From an uncultured cyanobacterium (GTDB lineage: Bacteria; Cyanobacteriota; Cyanobacteriia; Phormidesmidales; Phormidesmidaceae), in contig CALHGI010000673.1 of NCBI GenBank assembly GCA_938029995.1, positions 1 through 6,188 on the forward strand: 6,188 bases of DNA. The letters are read 5' to 3'. This document shows positions 1 to 5,500 of the stretch, in pieces. The number at the start of each line of letters is the position of its first letter. The first letter of the stretch is position 1. The notes beneath the pieces were generated by a model. That model had not been told where the DNA came from, did no database searches, and saw only the letters and a program-made list of their open reading frames with translations. The translations under genes and the position numbers were made by a program.

Positions 1-1953
1 CAGGCGTTGTGCTGTGCTGAGTTTACCCAACAGCTACGGCAATACTTAGACCAGCTCAGTGCCAGCATTACCGGCATCCAGAACCATCGCGATCGACGTT
101 GGTATGGGGCGGTGTTACTCCAGCGCTTAATTATCATCCACATGCTGCAGCAGCGTGGGATGTTAGACCAAAATATCTGGTATCTCCACAACCACCTGGG
201 ACTCAGCCAACAGCGTCAGCGGGATGTCTTCTTTCGGCAGGTACTTCAACCCCTCTGCACCCAAGGATTTTCCCTGCCGCTACCGGAGCGCCCTCGAACT
301 ATTGGCTGGGTTGGTCAAGTGCCCTATTTAGGGGATGTGTTTTATACCCATCCTTTAGAGCGGCAGTATCCCAACGTTGACATTACAGATGCGCCCTTTG
401 AGTCAATTCTGGTCTGGTTTGAGTCACCTCTATGGCAGCGGGTAGCCAATAGCTGGCAAGCCAGTACCGTCGGTTTAGCCTTTGAACAGGTGCTGACCGA
501 GGGCGCACCACCCAACACCCCCAACGAAGAAAAAGTGGCCGGAGCCCTAGGGGGGGGCTGTGACCTAATCCTCAATCAGTTTTTGCTGCGCCATCTGGGT
601 ATTGAGCCGGGGCCTTCGGCTCCTGATTTTTGGGACATTCTTTTCTGCGGTCACCCCCAGCATTTGCGCCAGCTAATCCAGACGATCTTGCCCCAGTTTT
701 CGGTCCTAGATCCAGCCTGTGGGACAGGTCCGTTCCTCATGGCCCTACAACATCGGCTGGTGGACATCTATAGCGGGCTAATTGGTCAGTTAGCCCATTC
801 CCCAGATAGTCAGCTGGACATCTGGCTCAAAAACTTACAGGTCGAGCATCCTTCCCTATTACAAACCATCTACCGCCGCATCTTTAAATATGGTCTCTAC
901 GGTGTAGATATCAATCCAGTGATGGTCGATATCGCTCGACTCCAGCTACTCCTCGGATTAGTGGCTATTGCCCAGCAGCCCCAAGACATTGAACCGCTGC
1001 CCAGCCTTGATTTCAATATTGTTACGGGCAATAGCCTGTTGGGATTTATTCGAGTAGATGAAGCCGGATTTGATCGGTTACGCACCACAGAAACCGTACT
1101 CCAAGGTAATCTGCTGCAACCCCTAGTGGCCGAAAACTATCGCACCATTCTTTCAGAAAAAAACATTGCCTTTGAGCATTACCGGTCCCAAGCCTATCTT
1201 TTGGAAGAGTTGCAACAAGGTATTCCCCATTATGCGAGGCTCGAATATTTCAGGGATCGGCTCAATCAGCTTGACAAGCGGGCCCAGGCCAAACTAGATG
1301 AACTATTGTTAGCGGAGTTTAGCCAAACCCTGGGCATTCAATATAAGGCTGCCCAGCTGCTGGAGTCCCCCCGACGACGGTTAGTCCGCATTGAGGATCT
1401 TACGGTGTTGCGACCCTGCCACTGGGGGTATCACTTTAACCATGTGTTGGATCGGGCGAGCGGATTCAATGTGATTTTGACCCGACCGCCCCAGGGCCCC
1501 TTTCGACCCACCACCCAAGAGTTTTTCCAACAATTTTATGATTTAACCCGTCAAAATAAGACCGACATTCGGACATTCAAAACAGCCAAACGCTCATTAC
1601 TTAATGCCGACCCTGACATCGCCAATGCCTGGTTGTTTTACCAGAGTCAGTATTCATTATTGACCGACTACTTTTATCGCTCCCCCAGTTACGATCACCA
1701 AAGCCCATTGCTGAAGGGGAAGCGCCAGCGTACCCAGCTACGACGTCACTGGCTCTTTATTGAGCGATGTTTTAACCTTTTGGCCCCCCAAGGGATTTGT
1801 GGATTGATTGTGTCTAGCGATATTAAAGAAAGTCCTCGGGGTGTGGCGCTCCGGAGCCTCATAGAGACCCAAACCGAGGGGGATTGGCTGCCGGAATTAT
1901 CCACAGAGTCCCAGGGGGCTGATCAGGGTTTTCTTTGGTTTTATAAAAAGTAA
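1..1953 (+). CDS. Type IIG / Eco57I-like N6-adenine DNA methyltransferase homologue, 5' partial, catalytic motif degenerate
   Basis: The frame is open to the window edge, so the true start is probably upstream; a TTG at 7 is possible but no ribosome binding site is visible. Residues below count from that TTG (648 aa). Motif I, DPACGTGPF, is at 235-243 (SAM binding). GVDINP at 299-304 and GNSLLGF at 341-347 match the next core strands. A helical insert of about 140 residues follows, as in type IIG enzymes. At 488-499 the sequence is NVILTRPPQGPF, where the family normally has a TNPPW/NPPY motif, so the catalytic Asn and the aromatic residue are both absent. FIERCFNLLAPQGICGLIVSS (584-604 region) is the late core strand. 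The motif X position (GxYYTP in relatives) reads GALGGG at 179-184. The protein stops just after the core, with no target-recognition region and no visible PD-ExK nuclease. Family membership is confident; methylation activity is doubtful. It could be an orphan pseudo-methylase or a decayed restriction-modification gene. Confidence 0.85.
   Translation, partial: QALCCAEFTQQLRQYLDQLSASITGIQNHRDRRWYGAVLLQRLIIIHMLQQRGMLDQNIWYLHNHLGLSQQRQRDVFFRQVLQPLCTQGFSLPLPERPRTIGWVGQVPYLGDVFYTHPLERQYPNVDITDAPFESILVWFESPLWQRVANSWQASTVGLAFEQVLTEGAPPNTPNEEKVAGALGGGCDLILNQFLLRHLGIEPGPSAPDFWDILFCGHPQHLRQLIQTILPQFSVLDPACGTGPFLMALQHRLVDIYSGLIGQLAHSPDSQLDIWLKNLQVEHPSLLQTIYRRIFKYGLYGVDINPVMVDIARLQLLLGLVAIAQQPQDIEPLPSLDFNIVTGNSLLGFIRVDEAGFDRLRTTETVLQGNLLQPLVAENYRTILSEKNIAFEHYRSQAYLLEELQQGIPHYARLEYFRDRLNQLDKRAQAKLDELLLAEFSQTLGIQYKAAQLLESPRRRLVRIEDLTVLRPCHWGYHFNHVLDRASGFNVILTRPPQGPFRPTTQEFFQQFYDLTRQNKTDIRTFKTAKRSLLNADPDIANAWLFYQSQYSLLTDYFYRSPSYDHQSPLLKGKRQRTQLRRHWLFIERCFNLLAPQGICGLIVSSDIKESPRGVALRSLIETQTEGDWLPELSTESQGADQGFLWFYKK
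550..557 (+). repeat. G8 homopolymer tract inside the methylase homologue
   Basis: Eight consecutive G bases encode Gly182-Gly183 and part of Gly184, before methylase motif I. Loss of one G would read into a TAA at 566-568, and gain of one G into a TGA at 561-563, so either slip truncates the protein at about residue 186. This is the arrangement seen in slippage-prone contingency genes, but variation here is only inferred. Confidence 0.9.
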
Positions 1954-1975
1954 GTCGGGCAATGGACTGGGCAAA

Positions 1976-1996
1976 GGTGGGCGGAGCTAGCCCATC
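1976..1996. terminator. Weak hairpin between convergent genes, possible bidirectional terminator
   Basis: GGTGGGC (1976-1982) pairs with GCCCATC (1990-1996), giving 7 pairs including one G-T wobble, around a 7-nt loop. It lies between the stop of the methylase homologue and the stop of the kinase gene. The T-run is poor on both strands (only TTT on the minus strand), so efficient intrinsic termination is uncertain. Confidence 0.3.
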
Positions 1997-2016
1997 ACCC
2001 CTTAGCTGGAACTTAC

Positions 2017-2046
2017 TTTGACTTATTTCGATTTGACTTATTTTGA
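2017..2046. repeat. Two 15-bp tandem repeats spanning a stop codon
   Basis: TTTGACTTATTTCGA (2017-2031) is followed directly by TTTGACTTATTTTGA (2032-2046), differing at one base. The 15-bp period keeps frame, so the TAA stop of the minus-strand kinase gene (2038-2040) is duplicated 15 bp downstream in the same frame. It looks like a short tandem duplication, giving a back-up stop. Confidence 0.9.
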
Positions 2047-2484
2047 ATAGTCAGCCGCCGTTAACCCCAGATCCTTCTCTAGGGTTAGACAATTCCGACC
2101 ATCGCCGACCTCGAGTTGATAATCAACCCGATCCATTAGTTGATGCAAAATCAACCAGCCATAGCCTCCCTCTTGGGGATTGCTAGGACTAGGGGCCTTG
2201 TAGTCACAGAGATCAAACCCAACCCCTTCATCCCAAACTTTTAAGGACAGGAAACTGCCTTCGAGACCCAGCCTTAAAACAACGGGAACTTCGGGACGGT
2301 CCTGATGGGCATGGCGAACGACATTGGAATATACCTCAACGATGACCAGTCGCAGACGGTTTTCAATTTTTTTCCAATCGAGGTCGGCGGTGGTTCCTAG
2401 TTCGGCTTTGAGTGAACTGAGCAACCAGTCTTCCACTACAACTAAAAACTTTAAATCACTGGGAATAGCGAGTTCAGTTTTCAT
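2038..2484 (-). CDS. RsbW/SpoIIAB-like anti-sigma regulatory factor (serine protein kinase, HATPase_c_2)
   Basis: A 148-aa cytoplasmic GHKL ATPase-fold protein. The N box is E50...SNVVRHAH (53-60), the G1 box DEGVGF (85-90) and the G2 box GGYGWLIL (106-113), which together form the ATP-binding site of RsbW/SpoIIAB kinases. The family phosphorylates a STAS-domain antagonist on Ser/Thr and often binds a sigma factor. The length is normal for a stand-alone kinase. The ATG at 2484 lies 3 nt after the stop of the upstream PP2C gene, so the two are co-transcribed and probably translationally coupled; a GGAGG sits 14 nt upstream, inside that gene's end. The upstream phosphatase would be expected to reverse this kinase's reaction. 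No STAS antagonist or sigma gene is in the window, so the partners are unlinked. In cyanobacteria such proteins usually act on antagonists rather than on a sigma-B type factor; the real target here is unknown. Confidence 0.88.
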   Translation of the reverse strand: MKTELAIPSDLKFLVVVEDWLLSSLKAELGTTADLDWKKIENRLRLVIVEVYSNVVRHAHQDRPEVPVVLRLGLEGSFLSLKVWDEGVGFDLCDYKAPSPSNPQEGGYGWLILHQLMDRVDYQLEVGDGRNCLTLEKDLGLTAADYSK

Positions 2485-2487
2485 AGA

Positions 2488-4155
2488 TCAGAACGCTACC
2501 TCCAAAGACAAAATCGTTTGATCGTCATGCTGTTCACTATCTGTAGTATTTAGTTGAGTTAATAGACGACTAAGATCTAGCCCAGCTGTTTGCTCCAACA
2601 GTAGTTGCCATAGGCCGGTTTCATTTAACATCGTCTGTTGCCCATCGACGGTGACATACGCTTCGGTAATGCCATCGCTGGCCAGTAATAGGGCATCCCC
2701 TGCGCTGAGGGTGATATGGCCTGTCTCTGCCCGCCACTTAGGCAAAATTCCTAGGGGAACGAAGTTGCCTCCCTTTAGATAAGTAGGTTCAGGGGGAGGC
2801 ACGGTTCCCTGGAGAACCTTTTCCTGTGACCACACCAGGGGGTAAATATGGCCTGCGTTGGCATATGCCAGCTCCTTAGTTGCTGGGGTATATCTCACCA
2901 ACACCATGGTGATCATGTGTTCGTTATTAACTAGGTCCGCATAGAGGGACTGATTTAAATTGGCCATCACCATGGCAGGGCTGGGGGAGGGGCTAGCGGA
3001 TAATTCTCTCCGCAGGAGCGATATGCCACTGGCCATGAATAGGGCGGCAGGTACGCCTTTGCCGGATACATCTCCCACCGCTAGCCACACATCCCCCTGG
3101 GGATGGATAAACACCTCGTAGAAATCCCCGCCTACGGCTCGGGCCGCCTGACATTGGGCTTGGATTTTGATGCCCGGCATCTCAGGCCACACCTGATTGA
3201 GCAATTTGTGTTGAATTTGCCGCGCCACCTGTAGTTCAGTGTGCATTTGTTCAGTTTGACGCTGAATGTGGTGGTGGAGTTTGGCTTGGGAAATGGCCAT
3301 GACCACTTGTTCGGCAATGCTATTAATCAGGGTGACGGTAGCGCTGTCCCACGTGCCCGTAATTTGATATAGCGCAATGGAGGCCAACGGCGTATCTTGA
3401 TCCGTAAACCTGGCAACTAGGCGGGTGAGGGCGACATCACCATAGGGAAATTTGTCTAAAACCAGCTCTTGGCTAGGCACCCCTGTGTTTGCCAAATCAG
3501 AGATGGATTCACCGGTTTTGGCATAGGTCACGGGCTGAGGTGCCTGACCTAGTTCGATGGCATCCACGGGATACAACACGGCGTAATCGGCTTCAAACGC
3601 TTCCCCTAGGGCCTCCACAACTGTTTGCAGGGTGTTGGCGTAGTCTAATGAGCGTCGAATAGTGGTGGTAATTGAGTTGTAGAGTTTTACTTGTCTGAGG
3701 GAACGGGATAGATCGCGGGTACGCTGCTTGACTACGCGATAGGTATTGGCAGCCTGATCGATCACCTGTCGGAGTTCATTGGGTTTCCAAGGTTTAGTAA
3801 TGTACCTGAACACTTGGCCCGAGTTGATCGCATCCACCAGGTCTTCCACATCGGTGTATCCAGTGAGGACAATGCGAATGGTGTCGGGATAGTCGTCCGT
3901 GGTGAGGCTCAAAAATTCCGTGCCATTCATTTTTGGCATGCGTTGATCGGAAATAATGATGGCCATTTCGCCATTTTTAGCTAAGCAATCTAATGCTTCT
4001 TGCCCACTACTGGCCCGATATACATCGTAGCTACGTCTAAAGGTGCGGTGGAGTAACTCCAGGTTATCAAGTTCATCGTCGACAACGAGAAGTTTAAGCT
4101 GTTTGTGAGTGTCAGAACTCATATCATCGTGTGGAATTTCTGATACTGGGGACAT
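2488..4155 (-). CDS. Response-regulator PP2C serine phosphatase (REC-GAF-SpoIIE, RsbU-like)
   Basis: A soluble protein of 555 aa from the ATG at 4155. Receiver domain at about 20-137: acidic pair D26-D27 in LLVVDDE, phosphoacceptor D70 in ISDQRMP, T98 and K121 in ITKPW, so all switch residues are present. A GAF-like sensor region spans about 165-290. A short helical/coiled linker (about 288-320) leads to a SpoIIE-type PP2C domain to the C-terminus, with metal-binding acids D344 in VGGDFYE, D362 in GDVSGKG, D494 in ASDGITEA and D544-D545 in HDDQT. It should dephosphorylate the phosphoserine of a STAS antagonist when the receiver is phosphorylated. The kinase gene follows 3 nt downstream. No histidine kinase is adjacent, so it is an orphan regulator. 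I prefer ATG 4155 over the TTG at 4164, because AAGGA at 4165-4169 is 9 nt from the ATG but directly abuts the TTG. The GAF ligand cannot be told from sequence. Confidence 0.93.
   Translation of the reverse strand: MSPVSEIPHDDMSSDTHKQLKLLVVDDELDNLELLHRTFRRSYDVYRASSGQEALDCLAKNGEMAIIISDQRMPKMNGTEFLSLTTDDYPDTIRIVLTGYTDVEDLVDAINSGQVFRYITKPWKPNELRQVIDQAANTYRVVKQRTRDLSRSLRQVKLYNSITTTIRRSLDYANTLQTVVEALGEAFEADYAVLYPVDAIELGQAPQPVTYAKTGESISDLANTGVPSQELVLDKFPYGDVALTRLVARFTDQDTPLASIALYQITGTWDSATVTLINSIAEQVVMAISQAKLHHHIQRQTEQMHTELQVARQIQHKLLNQVWPEMPGIKIQAQCQAARAVGGDFYEVFIHPQGDVWLAVGDVSGKGVPAALFMASGISLLRRELSASPSPSPAMVMANLNQSLYADLVNNEHMITMVLVRYTPATKELAYANAGHIYPLVWSQEKVLQGTVPPPEPTYLKGGNFVPLGILPKWRAETGHITLSAGDALLLASDGITEAYVTVDGQQTMLNETGLWQLLLEQTAGLDLSRLLTQLNTTDSEQHDDQTILSLEVAF
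2499..2503 (-). promoter_or_regulatory. Ribosome binding site of the kinase gene, inside the PP2C gene
   Basis: GGAGG on the minus strand, 14 nt before the kinase ATG at 2484 and within the last codons of the phosphatase gene. The spacing is longer than usual, so re-initiation by ribosomes ending at the TGA (2490-2488) may matter as well. Confidence 0.5.
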
Positions 4156-4164
4156 TGGGGGCAA

Positions 4165-4169
4165 TCCTT
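4165..4169 (-). promoter_or_regulatory. Ribosome binding site that fixes the PP2C start
   Basis: AAGGA on the minus strand, 9 nt before ATG 4155. It touches the upstream in-frame TTG at 4164 with no spacer, so it supports the ATG and argues against the longer TTG start. Confidence 0.65.
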
Positions 4170-4178
4170 AGCAGAATC

Positions 4179-4207
4179 ATTGCAAAGTTCTTTTATTTAC
4201 CCATCAA
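4179..4207 (-). promoter_or_regulatory. Candidate promoter of the PP2C-kinase operon
   Basis: On the minus strand TTGATG (4207-4202) and TGCAAT (4184-4179) are separated by 17 bp and each matches the sigma-70 consensus at 4 of 6 positions. A start near 4172 would give a leader of about 17 nt containing the AAGGA site. The match is weak and rests only on position and spacing. Confidence 0.3.
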
Positions 4208-4304
4208 TCTTAGTGTGCCCAGGGAAATACATAGCCCACTAGACTCGTTACAACCTAAAACTCATGCAATGGCAGCAGGATAAGAGTACCCATAGGGGCT
4301 GTTG

Positions 4305-4331
4305 GGTTAGTCAATGCTTCAGGTTAGTCAA
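4305..4331. repeat. Direct repeat GGTTAGTCAA, two copies at 17-bp pitch
   Basis: Identical 10-mers at 4305-4314 and 4322-4331, separated by 7 bp. The second copy forms most of the 5' strand of a long stem with 4366-4376, and the first copy could pair with the same 3' strand. It could instead be a pair of protein binding sites. Confidence 0.85.
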
Positions 4332-4450
4332 CACTATGGACATGCCTAAATACTTTTATGGGTCATGGTTAACCTGGTGCGCCCCAGTCTTAATGCCTGG
4401 GGATAATGGTGCTGGCTTTGCACCCATCGTTCAAGCCCCATGGGCGGGCT
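4319..4450 (+). other. Gene-free spacer with a cluster of inverted repeats, possible structured RNA
   Basis: The spacer from 4156 to 4624 holds no convincing gene. Within it lie four consecutive potential hairpins. First, 4320-4330 pairs with 4366-4376 (11 pairs, 2 of them G-U), with an inner stem CCTAAA/TTTATGG. Second, CCCCAG (4382-4387) pairs with CTGGGG (4397-4402). Third, GGTGC (4408-4412) pairs with GCACC (4420-4424). Fourth, AGCCC (4434-4438) pairs with GGGCT (4446-4450). The wobble pairs in the first stem exist as G-U only in a plus-strand transcript. I recognise no known RNA family (not tRNA, tmRNA or SRP RNA). It could be a leader of the downstream gene, a separate small RNA, or a relic of a small mobile element. 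Confidence 0.35.
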
Positions 4451-4480
4451 AAAAACTTTAGATGGCAATGGCTATGGGCG

Positions 4481-4514
4481 TAGCAAACCACTGAATACAT
4501 TCAGCGGTTTGCTA
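4481..4514. repeat. Long inverted repeat (strong hairpin)
   Basis: TAGCAAACC (4481-4489) pairs with GGTTTGCTA (4506-4514), and CTGAA (4491-4495) with TTCAG (4500-4504), around a TACA loop. The only interruption is A4490 facing C4505, which becomes a G-U pair in a minus-strand transcript. No T-run follows on either strand, so it is not a standard terminator. It lies about 30 bp upstream of the TATAAT at 4547. Confidence 0.9.
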
Positions 4515-4546
4515 TATGTTGGGGTAGCCTTACACTGTGGGCCATA

Positions 4547-4552
4547 TATAAT
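4547..4552 (+). promoter_or_regulatory. Candidate -10 element for the secreted-protein gene
   Basis: A perfect TATAAT. No good -35 hexamer lies 16-18 bp upstream, so it would need an activator. A start near 4559 gives a leader of roughly 65 nt to ATG 4625. It also makes the in-frame GTG at 4553 unusable as a start from this promoter. Confidence 0.4.
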
Positions 4553-4564
4553 GTGCTCCCTAGG

Positions 4565-4607
4565 GGTTGGTCTATATCGGTTGGTTCGTATCAGTGTGGT
4601 TCATATA
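4565..4607. repeat. Three imperfect 14-bp tandem repeats before the secreted-protein gene
   Basis: GGTTGGTCTATATC (4565-4578), GGTTGGTTCGTATC (4579-4592, 11 of 14 identical) and a more diverged copy at 4594-4607 (10 of 14 identical to the second). They lie between the candidate -10 box and the start codon. An alternative promoter, TTGGTT (4581-4586), 17 bp, TATAAG (4604-4609), falls inside them but would leave almost no leader. They could be an operator. Confidence 0.6.
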
Positions 4608-4624
4608 AGTTGAGAACTATGGGT

Positions 4625-5500
4625 ATGTTTCGCTCTACTTGTCTAGGGTTGTCTGTTGTGTTTTCCCTCCTGGGTGGGTGGACACTGCGGGCCCATGGCC
4701 AGTTGTTATCCCATCAGATTACGGAGGGGTTGGCCCAGTTGGATCGGGCCATTTGTTTGCAGCAATGGGAGGAAGCTATCGATATTACCAGCGGGCTGAT
4801 GGCGTCTTCGGAGATATCGTCTGATTACCGGCAAGAGCTATTGGGGTTTAGACGACAGTTACAGGTGTGGCAAGCTAGTGCCTTAACTCCCCAAACTCAA
4901 TCGAGTTGCGATCGCACCCAATCCCTATTTATCACCCTTGATGAACCCGCCGCCCCAGAACCCCAACCCCTAGATTGGAGCCGAGCCCTAGCCACCCTGG
5001 CCAATCGTCGCCCCATCATTCAACTAGATAGCGGCTTTGAGCCCACGAGCGATCTTATTCCGGCAGACCTCACGGCCCAGAGCCCAGAGCTATTAACGAA
5101 TTGGGCTACTCCCATCGACACAACCGATGGGTTTACCGTATTGGGGGGGAGCGTCAACGGTCAGCAACAGGTTTACAGCTTTTTAGCCCGACTAGGCGAT
5201 CGCATATCCCTCGAACTAGATGTCACCCGCACCTATACTTGGGGCGAGTCCCAACTATGGTTCTTTGATTCCAGCGGTCGCCTGCTCACCCAAAGTGCTT
5301 CAGATAGTGTGCAGACGTCGCTCCAGAATTTTGCCGTACCTAAAACCGACGTGTATTTTGTGGTGGTGAGTCCCCAGAGTACTCCCCCTGCTTTAAATAC
5401 CCGTGGATTGCTCACAGACTGGCCCATCTCCGATGGAACAAGCTTTGACTACACCCTGACTCTGACGGGGGTGACGCCCTATCAGACGTTATTGCCCTAG
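4625..5500 (+). CDS. Secreted protein with PPC-like C-terminal domain, function unknown
   Basis: 291 aa from ATG 4625. GAGAA at 4612-4616 is 8 nt upstream; ATG 4619 would add two residues. The frame is open back to a GTG at 4553, but that start would bury the signal peptide. Residues 1-25 form a signal peptide: Arg3, a hydrophobic stretch (about 5-20) and a likely cut after A23-H-G25, so the product is exported to the periplasm or beyond. A helical part (about 28-82) with C44 follows; C95 is the only other cysteine in the mature protein, so a disulfide is possible. A proline-rich linker lies near 106-116. Residues about 160-286 resemble a bacterial pre-peptidase C-terminal (PPC) beta-sandwich, with [35 protein letters not shown] and [11 protein letters not shown]. 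No peptidase or other catalytic motif is visible. It is a conserved-looking cyanobacterial envelope protein; a role in binding or adhesion is only a guess. The stop overlaps that of rsmH on the other strand. Confidence 0.75.
   Translation: MFRSTCLGLSVVFSLLGGWTLRAHGQLLSHQITEGLAQLDRAICLQQWEEAIDITSGLMASSEISSDYRQELLGFRRQLQVWQASALTPQTQSSCDRTQSLFITLDEPAAPEPQPLDWSRALATLANRRPIIQLDSGFEPTSDLIPADLTAQSPELLTNWATPIDTTDGFTVLGGSVNGQQQVYSFLARLGDRISLELDVTRTYTWGESQLWFFDSSGRLLTQSASDSVQTSLQNFAVPKTDVYFVVVSPQSTPPALNTRGLLTDWPISDGTSFDYTLTLTGVTPYQTLLP
4908..4915. repeat. HIP1 octamer
   Basis: A perfect GCGATCGC, the highly iterated palindrome typical of many cyanobacterial genomes, inside the secreted-protein gene. 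Confidence 0.9.
5196..5203. repeat. HIP1 octamer
   Basis: Second perfect GCGATCGC, also inside the secreted-protein gene, at the codons for Gly191-Asp-Arg193. Confidence 0.9.

Noticed and set aside
4156..4164. TTG start at 4164 for the PP2C gene
   Set aside because: The AAGGA site abuts it with no spacer; the ATG at 4155 is correctly spaced.
4431..4450. GTTCAAGCCC resembles a tRNA T-arm
   Set aside because: No matching anticodon or D arm can be folded around it and there is no acceptor stem.
4264..4452. 62-aa open frame on the plus strand in the spacer
   Set aside because: No ribosome binding site before its ATG, low-complexity composition with no recognisable domain, and it overlaps a series of hairpins that explain the sequence better.
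4553..4624. N-terminal extension of the secreted protein from GTG 4553
   Set aside because: The GTG directly follows a TATAAT box, has no ribosome binding site, and would place 24 non-hydrophobic residues ahead of a clear signal peptide.
5143..5149. G7 run in the secreted-protein gene as a second phase-variable tract
   Set aside because: Shorter than the G8 tract, in a gene with no known link to phase variation; it lowers rather than raises confidence that G runs here are special.
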